A stretch of DNA of 64,000 nucleotides from Bacteroidales bacterium (GCA_016709025.1 JADJEQ010000004.1:315647-379646); one strand, 5' to 3'. Shown: positions 9,194 to 18,990, counted from the first letter of the stretch. Notes: generated by a model from the sequence alone, not told the origin. Translations and numbers: made by a program.

Positions 9194-10459
9194 ATGAAAT
9201 CCTGGATTGAAATCCCCGAAAACAGCGATTTCCCGCTTGAAAACCTTCCTTTTGGTATTGCTGAAGTTGTTCCCGGCAAAATAAATGCGGTTTCACGCAT
9301 TGGCGATTATGCCGTGGATCTGGAAAAACTTGAATGGTTTCATGTTTTTGATGACCTGGAATTCAATTTTGAAGGGGTTTTCAGTCATTCAACCCTGAAC
9401 GCTTTTATTGAAATGGGTCATGAAGCACATCTGGCTGTCAGGAAAAAATTGCAACAGGTATTTGATGCTGATTATTTCAAAGATGATGACGATGACCTGT
9501 TTGTATCCATACAAGCATTTGGCCTTCACCGTATTGAGAATGTTACCATGCTGATGCCGGTAAAGGTTACTGATTATACCGACTTTTATTCCAGTATAGA
9601 GCATGCAACCAATGTGGGCATGATGTTCCGCGATCCGGCCAATGCTCTTTTGCCCAACTGGCGTCATCTTCCGGTTGGTTACCACGGGCGTGCATCATCG
9701 ATCGTAGTATCCGGAACAAACATTCATCGCCCAAAAGGACAGACAATGCCGGCAGGGGCAGAAAGACCGGAATTCGGTCCAACTAAAATGTTTGATTTCG
9801 AACTTGAAATGGCCTTCGTAGTAGGTCGTGAAACAGAACTCGGCGATAGCGTAAAAGCTTATGAAGCAGAAGATTATATTTTTGGATTTCTGCTATTCAA
9901 TGATTTATCCGCCAGGGATATCCAATCATGGGAATATGTTCCGCTGGGTCCGTTCCTTTCAAAGAATTTCGGATCTGTTGTATCACCATGGATAGTAACA
10001 CTTGATGCACTGGAGCCATTCAGGGTTCAGGGTCCGGAACAGGATCCGCAGGTATTGCCTTATCTGAAAACGGAAGGTTTGCGGAATTTTGACATTAACC
10101 TGGATGTGTTTATTCAGCCTGAAAACGAATCTGAAAACCTTGTTTGCCGTTCCAACTTCAGGCATATGTACTGGAATATCTGCCAGCAACTGGCGCATCA
10201 CACCGTAAATGGATGTAACATTACCATTGGCGACCTTTATGCGTCGGGTACCATCAGCGGGCCTGACCCCGGCTCTTACGGATCGATGCTGGAACTCACA
10301 TGGAGGGGCAGCAAACCTATTTCGTTAAGCGACGGCTCGGAACGAAAATTCATCAACGACAACGATACCCTGATTATCCGCGGATACGCTGAAAAGGATG
10401 GTTTACGGATTGGATTCGGTGATTGTGTAACCAAAGTATTGCCCGCAAATCCTTACTAG
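9194..10459 (+). CDS. fahA: Fumarylacetoacetase
   Basis: A 421-residue hydrolase that splits fumarylacetoacetate into fumarate and acetoacetate, the last step of tyrosine breakdown. The N-terminal SH3-like domain is followed by the FAH fold. The family signatures DYTDFYSSIEHATNVG, NWRHLPVGYHGRASS, FDFELEMAFVVG and NDLSARDIQ carry the metal and catalytic residues. The length matches the two-domain eukaryotic-type enzyme. It sits on the same strand as hmgA and hppD but after a 470-base repeat tract. No maleylacetoacetate isomerase is in the window, so the step between HmgA and this enzyme is encoded elsewhere or is spontaneous. Confidence 0.95.
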   Translation: MKSWIEIPENSDFPLENLPFGIAEVVPGKINAVSRIGDYAVDLEKLEWFHVFDDLEFNFEGVFSHSTLNAFIEMGHEAHLAVRKKLQQVFDADYFKDDDDDLFVSIQAFGLHRIENVTMLMPVKVTDYTDFYSSIEHATNVGMMFRDPANALLPNWRHLPVGYHGRASSIVVSGTNIHRPKGQTMPAGAERPEFGPTKMFDFELEMAFVVGRETELGDSVKAYEAEDYIFGFLLFNDLSARDIQSWEYVPLGPFLSKNFGSVVSPWIVTLDALEPFRVQGPEQDPQVLPYLKTEGLRNFDINLDVFIQPENESENLVCRSNFRHMYWNICQQLAHHTVNGCNITIGDLYASGTISGPDPGSYGSMLELTWRGSKPISLSDGSERKFINDNDTLIIRGYAEKDGLRIGFGDCVTKVLPANPY

Positions 10460-10757
10460 TTTCAAGTAAAAAGTCTAAAAAGTAAAAAGTAAAAAGCAGA
10501 AAATAGAAAGTGGGTATAAAAATTCAAATTAAGTGGTGGACCTTTGATTTCATTCCATGCGACATTTTACATTTTAATAAAACCAGGAGGCTATTGAAGT
10601 GGTCAATACCAATCTTACTTCTTACTTCTACTTCTGACTTCTGACTTCTGACCTCTGACTTCTGACCTCTGACTTCTGACTTCTTCTGACTTCTGACTTC
10701 TGACTGACCATGTCTTTTTGACTTTAAACTTTAGACTTTGAACTTTTAGCTTTCAAC
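10460..10757. repeat. Heptamer repeat tract before the flavin reductase
   Basis: About 300 bases with no gene, built of AAAAAGT words just after the fumarylacetoacetase stop and TTCTGAC/CTCTGAC words at about 10618-10705. ACTTTAG-type words run up to the next start. The composition copies the gap at 8723-9193. Confidence 0.8.
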
Positions 10758-11651
10758 ATGTACAAAACCTTCAACCCTGCCGAAATTCAGCATTCAGTTT
10801 TGCACAAACTGATGCTCGGCGCCATTGCTCCCCGCCCCATAGCTTTTGCCAGTACTATAGATTCAGAAGGCAGACCCAACCTCTCCCCTTTCAGTTTTTT
10901 CAATGCATTCGGTGTTAATCCGTCTACCATCATCTTCAGCCCGTCGCGCAGGGGTCGCGACAACACCACAAAAGATACCTTCGAGAATATTAAACAGGTG
11001 CCGGAGGTTGTGATTAATGCGGTGACTTACAGCATGGTTGAGCAGGTGAGCCTGGCAAGTACTGAATTTCCGAAAGGAGTGAATGAGTTTGAAAAATCAG
11101 GATTTACTGCCATTGCCTCCGAGATGGTTCGCCCTCCCAGGGTAGCAGAATCACCGGTGCAATGGGAATGCAGGGTGCGGCAGGTAATTGAGACCGGAAG
11201 CGGTGGAGGTGCTGCCAACCTGGTTATCTGTGAGGTGCTGTTGGTGCATATCAGTGAAGATGTTTTAAATGCTGAAGGGCTGATCGACAGCCGGAGAATT
11301 GACCTCGTTGGCCGCATGGGAGGCGATTTTTATGTCAGGGCAAATGGCAGCAGCCTTTTCGAAGTTGAGAAACCTTTGACCAAACCCGCCATAGGCATTG
11401 ATGCCCTGCCGGTTCATCTTAAAAACAGCCCCGTGCTTTCAGGTAATGAGTTGGGCAAGCTGGGATCCTCGGAAACTATTCCTTCAAGGGAAGAAATAGA
11501 GGAGGCTGCTCATATTCCCGGGGTTAAGGAGATCATCGATAACCAGATACTTACATTGGAAGCCAAACTAGAGATGCTTCACAAACTGATCAGAAGACAA
11601 CTGGCGCTTGGGTTAAAAAAAGAGGCTCTGGCAATGGGCTATCTCTTATAG
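10758..11651 (+). CDS. Flavin reductase family protein (FMN-binding split barrel)
   Basis: A 297-residue protein. The N-terminal 200 residues are an FMN-binding split-barrel of the flavin-reductase/DIM6 type: LGAIAPRPIAFAST near residue 20, NLSPFSFFNAFGVNPST around residue 40, and INAVTYSMVEQ. The C-terminal 100 residues are helical and unassigned. Family members supply reduced flavin to monooxygenases or act on small aromatics. Its position directly after the homogentisate genes suggests a role in aromatic catabolism, but the substrate cannot be read. It ends before a bidirectional terminator shared with the minus-strand heme operon. Confidence 0.85.
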   Translation: MYKTFNPAEIQHSVLHKLMLGAIAPRPIAFASTIDSEGRPNLSPFSFFNAFGVNPSTIIFSPSRRGRDNTTKDTFENIKQVPEVVINAVTYSMVEQVSLASTEFPKGVNEFEKSGFTAIASEMVRPPRVAESPVQWECRVRQVIETGSGGGAANLVICEVLLVHISEDVLNAEGLIDSRRIDLVGRMGGDFYVRANGSSLFEVEKPLTKPAIGIDALPVHLKNSPVLSGNELGKLGSSETIPSREEIEEAAHIPGVKEIIDNQILTLEAKLEMLHKLIRRQLALGLKKEALAMGYLL

Positions 11652-11768
11652 TTCTGCAGAATAGAATAGAATACTCTATCCTGGCATTTTTATTGAAAAT
11701 CATAAGAATATACGGTTATAACCTGATATTCTTATAAGTTTTTACGGTTATACTCTTGTTTTATTAAC

Positions 11769-11797
11769 AAAAAGCCCGGTTCACGGCCGGGCTTTTT
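11769..11797. terminator. Bidirectional intrinsic terminator
   Basis: AAAAAGCCCGG pairs with CCGGGCTTTTT around a 7-base loop, with A and T tracts on both sides. It lies between the convergent flavin-reductase (+) and HmuY (-) genes and can serve both. Confidence 0.9.
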
Positions 11798-11829
11798 CAC
11801 ACTTTCACAAACAAAAACTTATATCAGAG

Positions 11830-12855
11830 TCACAACTTCTGATACTCAAACGTCGGATAGCCTTTCTGGCCCAGTTCGTTGTAAAAGTCAACAAACCTGA
11901 GTTTAAAGAAATCACCATCTGAATTTTTAATGATATAAACCATCTTAAGGATTGGGAGGTATGAAACATCCCCGATTTCCACATCCCCCACTATCTTTTT
12001 CCAGTTATATCCAATCACATCGCGTTGTTTTGAAAGCACCAGATTTTCGGTGTAGTACCTGTCGATGCTCTCAAAAGGAGTAATTGAATCCATCACAGCA
12101 GAAACAAGTGTGTCGTTTAACAGCACACCTGTTACCAGATAGGGATAAGGCTCACCGGTATCGGTAAAAAGCAGGGTTGTATATTGGGTAAATAACAGGT
12201 CCCAGTCAGTTTTTAAAGGCTCAGGCTGAACTGCATTCTGTCCGCTTTCAAACGACATGGCTACATACCTTAATCCATTGACTTTAGTAAAACTAAAAGT
12301 CCGCTCATCCGAGCCATTCAGGTTGGCTATCCTGATACTCACTTCACCGGTAGATGTATTGATGAGGGGCTGTATCTTAATATAACCGGCCGGCAGACCC
12401 TCGGCATCAATGCCCCGGTCAACCAGCATCACTTCATTGCGACTTACAGGGCCTGTGGCTGTTGAATCCCACCATTTTCCAATGGCATTGCCTGATGGAT
12501 TCCCTGTAGATTCGTCGAACTGCCATATAAATCCATCTGTAGTGTAAGTCACATCAAAATTATCGGATTCAGTATGGGCAATTTTAATAAATCTTGCCGT
12601 ATTCAATAAGAGTGTAAAATCATCTTTCTCGCAGGAGAGTCCGATATCCCAGCTATCTTTTGGAAATGCACTCACTACTTCACCCGATGAAAGGTTGAAA
12701 TATGATTGTATGCTGTAATCAGGCAACATTTCAATCGCACGGATTGAAACATCGCCGGGACGGACAAGCGTAATCTTCTCATCTTCCTTAAAACAGGAAG
12801 ACAAGACCATAAGACCTATGATCAACAGGTTATTTATTTTGAGAATTTTCTTCAT
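11830..12855 (-). CDS. HmuY-like lipoprotein
   Basis: A 341-residue protein with a lipoprotein signal (MKKILKINNL..., lipobox LSSC near residue 21), so it is anchored in the outer membrane. The body resembles the HmuY beta-sheet fold: repeated SWDIGLS / DWDLLFTQY strands, a GEPYPYLVTGVLLN segment and DVIGYNWK. HmuY proteins bind heme and hand it to a TonB receptor. The gene overlaps the end of the upstream TonB receptor gene by 26 bases, so the two are translationally linked. Its paralogue two genes upstream (15049-16284) shares the WD...FT.Y...PYP...GVL.N...DVIGY.WK pattern. The actual ligand, heme or another metal complex, is not shown. Confidence 0.8.
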   Translation of the reverse strand: MKKILKINNLLIIGLMVLSSCFKEDEKITLVRPGDVSIRAIEMLPDYSIQSYFNLSSGEVVSAFPKDSWDIGLSCEKDDFTLLLNTARFIKIAHTESDNFDVTYTTDGFIWQFDESTGNPSGNAIGKWWDSTATGPVSRNEVMLVDRGIDAEGLPAGYIKIQPLINTSTGEVSIRIANLNGSDERTFSFTKVNGLRYVAMSFESGQNAVQPEPLKTDWDLLFTQYTTLLFTDTGEPYPYLVTGVLLNDTLVSAVMDSITPFESIDRYYTENLVLSKQRDVIGYNWKKIVGDVEIGDVSYLPILKMVYIIKNSDGDFFKLRFVDFYNELGQKGYPTFEYQKL

Positions 12856-15052
12856 TTTTAAAGATACTGAATGAAAGTTTCAGAAAGAATGTTCTTCCCC
12901 AAGCCACCGGGACATTGCTGCCTTCACCTGAATGTACACCGCCGGTACTTCCTGAAGAAGTGACGTTTGTTACATCGAACAGGTTGCGGATACCAGCATT
13001 TACCGACAGTCTTTTCTGCATAAAAGTCTTTAAAACTGTAAGGTCCATATTGTGGTAAGCATCCATATAACCTTCGGCCAGTTCTCCGTTGCCCAGAGCC
13101 TGTACGCGGGTGGTTTTTCCGGTGTATTTATAGATTACTGTGATATGAAGGTCAGTTTTATCCATACGGCAGGTAACTTCCGATGTAACTTCCGGTGACC
13201 AGTAGAGTTTCATGTTTTTCTCACCTTCAAAACTGTTTGCCCTTCCGGTTGAACCCACGCCCAGTCTCAGATCAAGCATAGGGTATAGCGATGATCTGAT
13301 GCTTGCCGAATAGCCCATGGTGCGCGATTGGTCAAGGTTGTAATAAGTATAGTATCCGACACTATCAGCCTTTTCAGCAAGTGTAATCTCATCGTTGATG
13401 TTGTTGAGAAAAAAACGCAATTCGGTTTCAGTTGCATAGGCAACTTTCTCAATCCGATGAGAAGCCTGCACCTGCAGATGGGTTGAACTTTCTGGCAGTA
13501 GGTCCGGATTGCCGTATATGTTGTGGTTAACATCCACAAAATAAAGGTATAGTTCCTTCAGGGATGGCGCCCTGAATCCAGTTGAAAAGGAAGTTCTGAA
13601 CATCATACCCTTGTGCGGTCCGGCTTTCGCATGAAGTGCATAGATAAGCGGCGAATTGAACCTGCTGTTCCATGCATAACGCAAACCCGGCTGAAGCGAC
13701 AACCATTCACCCGGCTGATATTGCATCGTTGCAAAAGCAGCAACATCAGCAATATCCTGCTTTTCATTTCCGATACGCTCACCAATTGCCCATTCATAAT
13801 TGGCATCGTAACCAAACTGGGTACCCAGCCGGCCCGATGTGGTCCGGTATGAATACATGGCGCGCGATAAAAATGAACCAAAACCTGTGGTATCGCTTTC
13901 TATTGGTGTCTTTTCCGGTATGGTCAGATTGTTGGAGTATTTTGTACGCTCCCTGCTGTATAATGACAATGAATTACTTACAGTAAAGGGATTGGCCCCT
14001 TTGGAAGAAATATCAGCCTTCGCAGTTAGTCTATTTGTTACAAAGTAGTTATCAAGCGCTTTCCCTAAATAATTTATATTTCCGAGCGCCTGAAGCAATT
14101 CATCGAAATAACTCACCCGTGTTTTAAGATTAATCTTCTTCAGTGTGAGACTGTGACTGGCTTCGGCATTAAACTGACGGCGGGGTTTCCACTGCTCAGC
14201 TCTGCCATTATCAACCGAAGAATAGCCTCCGAAAAAGTTACGGCCGGCTGTTAATCCAAAAGCATTTTTGCCTTTACGGACGCTGAATCCACCATCAAAA
14301 TTATAGATTCCTACCGATTCCAGATAGGTTCCTGCATTGGCTGAAATTGAATTTCCGGGTATATCCATCGGAATGATGTTGACAACTCCGGCCATTGCGT
14401 TGCTGCCATAGATCACTGACATAGGTCCTTCTATAATTTCTACCTGCCTGGCATTCTGAACGTTGACCTGACTGAGATCTATGCTGCCGTTCAACCGGCC
14501 GATTACCGGAACGCCGTCAACCAGAATTTTTACATGCTCACCGGAAAGTCCCTGAAGGCTCATGCCGGTGCCAAGGGCAGCATCCTGTGTAAACCTGACG
14601 TTCATCTGGTTTCTCAGAATTCCGGATAAATCGGTTGCGGCTGTCCGGCGCAACTGCATCTGGTTGATCACATTCACACGATACAGCGAACGGTCGGCAC
14701 TGCCCGGATTGTACTGGGCAGTTACAACCACCTCGTCGAGTGAAAATACTTCAGGCAAAAGCCTCACCACTGGTTCACTGCCCGGTAGTATTGTGTCGTT
14801 ATATGCCTGGTAACCTACATAAGTAATTCTTAATATTGTAGGTTTGGCTATTCTGGTCTTAACAAAACCATCTATATCGGTAACAAAATACTTTGCCTCT
14901 TTCGATCCGGGTTCAGTTACTTTTACATGTGCAAAGGCCACAGGACTACCTGTTCGGGAATCAACCACCCGCAAATCCGTATTTTGACCTACGGCCTGAA
15001 ATACAAGTAAAAAAACACCGGAAAACAGGACAAGCCTGATCAATCGCATCAT
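12830..15052 (-). CDS. TonB-dependent outer-membrane receptor (heme/metal type)
   Basis: A 740-residue receptor. A signal peptide (to about residue 22) is followed by a carboxypeptidase-regulatory-like beta domain (about 25-95), a plug domain with DEVVVTAQ at about 105, ILVDGVPVIGRLNG and EIIEGPMSVIYGSNAMAGVVNI, and a 22-strand barrel with ATGFRAPSLKELY-type central motifs. The barrel ends in an aromatic-terminated strand. It lies between two HmuY-like genes with 4-base and 26-base overlaps, so this is an uptake operon read from 16779 down to 11830. It should import heme or a chelated metal driven by TonB. No Fur box is visible to me. Confidence 0.92.
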   Translation of the reverse strand: MMRLIRLVLFSGVFLLVFQAVGQNTDLRVVDSRTGSPVAFAHVKVTEPGSKEAKYFVTDIDGFVKTRIAKPTILRITYVGYQAYNDTILPGSEPVVRLLPEVFSLDEVVVTAQYNPGSADRSLYRVNVINQMQLRRTAATDLSGILRNQMNVRFTQDAALGTGMSLQGLSGEHVKILVDGVPVIGRLNGSIDLSQVNVQNARQVEIIEGPMSVIYGSNAMAGVVNIIPMDIPGNSISANAGTYLESVGIYNFDGGFSVRKGKNAFGLTAGRNFFGGYSSVDNGRAEQWKPRRQFNAEASHSLTLKKINLKTRVSYFDELLQALGNINYLGKALDNYFVTNRLTAKADISSKGANPFTVSNSLSLYSRERTKYSNNLTIPEKTPIESDTTGFGSFLSRAMYSYRTTSGRLGTQFGYDANYEWAIGERIGNEKQDIADVAAFATMQYQPGEWLSLQPGLRYAWNSRFNSPLIYALHAKAGPHKGMMFRTSFSTGFRAPSLKELYLYFVDVNHNIYGNPDLLPESSTHLQVQASHRIEKVAYATETELRFFLNNINDEITLAEKADSVGYYTYYNLDQSRTMGYSASIRSSLYPMLDLRLGVGSTGRANSFEGEKNMKLYWSPEVTSEVTCRMDKTDLHITVIYKYTGKTTRVQALGNGELAEGYMDAYHNMDLTVLKTFMQKRLSVNAGIRNLFDVTNVTSSGSTGGVHSGEGSNVPVAWGRTFFLKLSFSIFKNEENSQNK

Positions 15053-16284
15053 TTTACCAGTATCACTTTATCAGATGAAATAATGTTGTTATTTCTGGTC
15101 ATGAGGATATAGGTACCCGGATTAAAATCACTAACATCCAGCTTCATCGACCCGGTCCCATCAAGTTTCCATTCGCGCAATAACCTGCCGCTTAAATCGT
15201 AGAGGCCGGTTTCACCTGAGAATACGGTTCCGGAAAGATTAAGATTCAGGAGATTCGCTGCAGGATTGGGATAGACTGATCCCTGTGCAATTCCGTTGTT
15301 GCCAATTCCCAGCGGAGACAATAAAGTTGTGGTAAAAGTGGTGATACCGGTTGATGAACCGGAATAACTATCAAAAACAAGTTTATATACACCGCCTTGC
15401 TGGGCTTTCACAAAAAACATCAGGGAATCCACCATTGAATATTGAGTGCCATCAAAATATTTCCAGTCATATCCGATCACATCGCTTCCGGCCTCAAAAT
15501 CAAGTCCCGACCAGTCGGTGAAAGCGGGATTGGTATGCGCGGCACGGGCGGCCTGTACGATTGGATTTACCAAAACGCCAACGACCGGGTAAGGTGTATT
15601 CTGAACAATGCCCATATATTTGGTAAACACGATATCCCAACTGCTTGCAACCGGTTCCCTGTCAACAATCCCATTGGCGAATGAATAGGCCATAAACCCC
15701 TTGTCGATCTGCGGATTTACTTCAAGGGTAACCGTTTGATCCTGCTGACCATCAAGTAAAGCGAACCTGATCTCGTATTTATTCAATGATGAATACTTGC
15801 GGATAATATTCAGTTTCCTGTATATCCCATCGGGTGTTTTAATCAGGTAGAGTGAATCTCCGATGACATCGTGTGATGTCACACTGTAAACGCCCCAGCC
15901 GTAATCGGGATGGCCTTTCTGATTTCGGTTAAATGCACCATTTTCCCATTCAGCAGGATCATTGTACATTTTTGGCCAAGTCGACAGCCCGGTTGTATCA
16001 AAACTTTCCCACCCATCAGCAGCTGCTTTGGGATAGGTGAACAGTTCAACTCCGGCCCCATCGTTGGTGATGATTCCGGCGCTGAAAGAATTGGTGTAAA
16101 ATGCAATATCCCACAAACTTCGGGGTGATGTTTTGACAACGCCGCTGGTGAGAGAATAAAATACTTCATTTGCATACTGAGGGCCCATTTCTATTGAGCC
16201 AGGGGTTTGAGCCTGAAGCCGGTTGAAATTAAAGACCACGAGTAAAACGAATGAGATCAACGAAACAGTAAGTCTAGCTTTCAT
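15049..16284 (-). CDS. HmuY-like secreted protein with T9SS tail
   Basis: A 411-residue protein with a signal peptide (ends at LQAQ, about residue 26), an HmuY-like body (RSLWDIAFYTNSFS, SSWDIVFTKYMG, DVIGYDWKYFDG) and a type A T9SS sorting domain at residues about 330-411 (VYPNPAANLLNLNLSG ... GTYILMTRNN ... KVILVK). Unlike its lipoprotein paralogue (11830-12855), it would be exported through the type IX machinery to the cell surface or medium, as a candidate released or surface-held hemophore. Its stop overlaps the TonB receptor start by 4 bases. Function is inferred from family and context. Confidence 0.82.
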   Translation of the reverse strand: MKARLTVSLISFVLLVVFNFNRLQAQTPGSIEMGPQYANEVFYSLTSGVVKTSPRSLWDIAFYTNSFSAGIITNDGAGVELFTYPKAAADGWESFDTTGLSTWPKMYNDPAEWENGAFNRNQKGHPDYGWGVYSVTSHDVIGDSLYLIKTPDGIYRKLNIIRKYSSLNKYEIRFALLDGQQDQTVTLEVNPQIDKGFMAYSFANGIVDREPVASSWDIVFTKYMGIVQNTPYPVVGVLVNPIVQAARAAHTNPAFTDWSGLDFEAGSDVIGYDWKYFDGTQYSMVDSLMFFVKAQQGGVYKLVFDSYSGSSTGITTFTTTLLSPLGIGNNGIAQGSVYPNPAANLLNLNLSGTVFSGETGLYDLSGRLLREWKLDGTGSMKLDVSDFNPGTYILMTRNNNIISSDKVILVK

Positions 16285-16428
16285 AAAATAAGGATTTTTA
16301 TGGTTTAAACCATTGCGGCTACCAGATCGTGATGCAAAGAAAAGCTTGCATGGCAGAATCCGGCTCCGGATTAATAAATTGAATTTGAATTGAAAATGGT
16401 TAGCCCGTAGGCTGAAAAAGGAGAGAAA

Positions 16429-16779
16429 TTATGCCAATGGCGGAGCCCGCAATCCATGAAAGAGTGGAATTCCTGCTTTGGGTGCAAGATCATTCACCAT
16501 GCATGAAGCTGCTTCAATAGAGATCCATGCCGGTGCAGGCAGAGTAGTTTCATTCTGACCGTCAGAGGCTGAAAATAGCAGAACATGAACCGGAAGTTCA
16601 TGGGTAACATTGATGGTATCCTCCCGCTTGGACAAGATACCCTGCGGCATAAGTGAACGTCCGAAAATATGGTGCTGATGGAAATTGATGATGGATCCAA
16701 GGGTCATCCAGAAAATAAAAAAAGCCGTTGCCAGAGCGGCAATGCGAAGATGCTTTTTTATGGAATACCGATGAGCCAT
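16429..16779 (-). CDS. Small His-rich single-pass membrane protein
   Basis: A 116-residue protein I do not recognise by name. A basic N-terminus is followed by one membrane helix (about residues 13-32), then an FHQHHIFG histidine cluster. The tail ends GLRAPPLA, like many small Bacteroidota and Proteobacteria proteins encoded beside metal or heme receptors. It is the first gene of the minus-strand uptake operon, 144 bases before the HmuY/T9SS gene. The histidine cluster makes metal or heme handling plausible, but this is inference from context. Confidence 0.6.
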   Translation of the reverse strand: MAHRYSIKKHLRIAALATAFFIFWMTLGSIINFHQHHIFGRSLMPQGILSKREDTINVTHELPVHVLLFSASDGQNETTLPAPAWISIEAASCMVNDLAPKAGIPLFHGLRAPPLA

Positions 16780-17259
16780 AGCAGCGGTTGAAGCAGAGTG
16801 TTATGCAGCTTTCAGCCTGTAACGTATGGCAAAGATACTATATATCTGAATCACACATAAGAAAAATTACCCATGGTGCGATATATCATCATTTTTGTGA
16901 ACATAAGTTCAAAACCCGGATTACCTATCTCACTATTACGCTTATAAAAATTCTTAAATGATTTATTATCTGCTACTTAAATTTGAAATATAAAAATTTT
17001 CCTGATGAACTATTCCGGATAATTAAAAAGCAGAAAGAAGTATTGATGTCTGAAATTTGAGCCCGCTCCGATAAAGTTCTTTGACTCCCTATCCCCCACA
17101 GGGGGGACTTCCCAATTCAATGATTTTCAGATGTTCCCCAGTGGGGTTAGGGGTCAAACAGATCCAAATCATTGAATTTCCTACTTTTCGGAGTGGACTG
17201 AAATTTTAACAAGATGAGTCAAAACACAGACGAACAGGAAGAGAGGCATAACTTGTTTA
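16780..17259. other. Gene-free gap with an inverted repeat
   Basis: About 480 bases with no gene. The part next to 16779 is AT-rich and should hold the promoter of the uptake operon. At about 17087-17154 there is an imperfect hairpin: CCCTATCCCCCACAGGGG faces TTCCCCAGTGGGGTTAGGGG around an AT-rich loop, a common Bacteroidota dispersed-repeat style. A 15-bp word TTTTCGGAGTGGACT at 17185-17199 recurs at 24964-24978. Confidence 0.55.
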
Positions 17260-18990
17260 TTAACTGCATAGCGCCAGTCCATCATCTATCAGACCAGCCA
17301 GCGATGGGTCCTGAATTTTAATCTGTCCAAGATGGGTTAAAACCAGGTTTCTGAGCCCCGAATCGTCTTTTCGGCTTTTAAGTAAATCATTCAATTCAAG
17401 CAGTAACAACCAATCCATTGGAAATTCACTGACAATCAGGTTGAAGAGTTCTGTTGAACCGGCAATTTCAGTTTTTCCGCTGCGGGCATCGCGCATTTGC
17501 TGATATAAGCCATGCCTTCGCAGATCCTTTTCGCTGTAGTTGATTTTGTGGGTATGTTCAGCCGGAGCCTGGAATGAGAAGCCAAATGCATCGGGGTCGG
17601 CCGGACCCGGCCAGGCTGAAACAACTTTTTCGCCCAGAGCCATATCGTACCGGCCCCAGGATGGATCGAAAATTACCTCTCCTTTATAAGTAACCGTGCA
17701 GTTGATAAATCCAAAAAGGATATTTTTGCCTTTATGACTTTTGATATAATCAAGGATCCCGCTAACAACCACCCCACTGTTAAAAATGATTTCCTGGTGA
17801 ACCCCACATATAAAACCAGCCGTTTCCAGCTCATCTTCCGTCATGGACTGAAGCGAAAACCCACCGATTCTGGGCTTGCCCACCGGCGATCCAAAGCCGG
17901 TGGCATGAAATCTTTTACCGTGCATCGGTAGTTCATGATTATCAACACAAAGACCGGAAGGTCCGGATGTTTTGAGGTAAACAATCTCACCATCTTCGTA
18001 AAGACAATCTTTAAAAGTTCCACTGATCTGAAGGCCGGAATCAAGTTCAACAGTGGCTGTATTGCAGGATGCCTCAGCCCGGTGAACTGAAACAGAACCT
18101 CCGGTACGCAACGCCATTTTATCGGCAAATTCATTCAACACAGAATTCAGGTGATTGAAATCAGGGGTTACAAAGAGCTGAGGTTGCTGCGTGGTTATAT
18201 CGAAACTGTAATTTACAGCATCAATCGAATACGGTATTTTTTTAACGGCTGGTTTCATGCAATTCTGGCTTTCACCGATTGATGACAGTAGACCGGCACC
18301 ATAAATTTTAAAGTTCTCCAGGTCACCTATCAGTCCATATTCAACTGTCCACCAGTGCAGATTTCGGATCAGTGCCATTTCACTGGGCTGTCCCATGTTC
18401 TTTTCAATAACTGAAAGCCTGGCTTCTGCGAGTGTAATATCGGAGGATTCTGTATATGGATCCGCTTTGAGAATTGAAAGATGTCTGATGGCTTCATACA
18501 ACTCATAATCACGGGCAGAAGAGAATGCTTTCGATCCTATTTCGCCAAAGAACCTTAGGTATTCAGCATATTCCGGGTCAGCGATGATGGGTGCATGTCC
18601 TGCCGCTTCATGAATAATGTCGGGTGCCGGTGTGTATTCTATCTGATCAAAGGGCCTGATATCCGCGGCGATCACCAACACCTTGTATGCCTGAAATTCC
18701 ATGAAAGCTGAAGGCGGGATAAATCCATCCACCGAAACAGCAGCCCAGCCAATCTCACTCAGTATACGGTTCATGCCATACATATGCGGAATGGCATCGA
18801 TACTGATGCCGGTTCTCTTAAGACCGTTCAGGTATGACCCATGTGCTACTTTACTGAGGTGCTTGATATTCCGGCGCATCACATAACGCCAGATCGCATG
18901 ATCGAGCGCCGTGTAAGCATTGTAAGGCTGATCAATCACCAGCCCCATCAGGTGCCGGGGAAGTTTATCCAATACTTCATTAGATTCCAT
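17260..18990 (-). CDS. Aromatic amino acid hydroxylase (phenylalanine 4-monooxygenase type)
   Basis: A 576-residue iron- and pterin-dependent hydroxylase, likely making tyrosine from phenylalanine. The catalytic domain occupies about residues 1-270, with iron ligands in IIHEAAGHAPIIADPEY (two His) and the Glu in WWTVEYGLIG. The remaining 300 residues are a C-terminal extension absent from the 260-300 residue proteobacterial enzyme; I recognise no domain in it. I start at MESNEVLDK (18990) rather than an in-frame ATG 39 bases upstream, because the alignable sequence begins there. It is convergent with nothing and divergent from the glycosyltransferase. With hppD, hmgA and fahA nearby it would feed phenylalanine into homogentisate. 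Confidence 0.88.
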   Translation of the reverse strand: MESNEVLDKLPRHLMGLVIDQPYNAYTALDHAIWRYVMRRNIKHLSKVAHGSYLNGLKRTGISIDAIPHMYGMNRILSEIGWAAVSVDGFIPPSAFMEFQAYKVLVIAADIRPFDQIEYTPAPDIIHEAAGHAPIIADPEYAEYLRFFGEIGSKAFSSARDYELYEAIRHLSILKADPYTESSDITLAEARLSVIEKNMGQPSEMALIRNLHWWTVEYGLIGDLENFKIYGAGLLSSIGESQNCMKPAVKKIPYSIDAVNYSFDITTQQPQLFVTPDFNHLNSVLNEFADKMALRTGGSVSVHRAEASCNTATVELDSGLQISGTFKDCLYEDGEIVYLKTSGPSGLCVDNHELPMHGKRFHATGFGSPVGKPRIGGFSLQSMTEDELETAGFICGVHQEIIFNSGVVVSGILDYIKSHKGKNILFGFINCTVTYKGEVIFDPSWGRYDMALGEKVVSAWPGPADPDAFGFSFQAPAEHTHKINYSEKDLRRHGLYQQMRDARSGKTEIAGSTELFNLIVSEFPMDWLLLLELNDLLKSRKDDSGLRNLVLTHLGQIKIQDPSLAGLIDDGLALCS

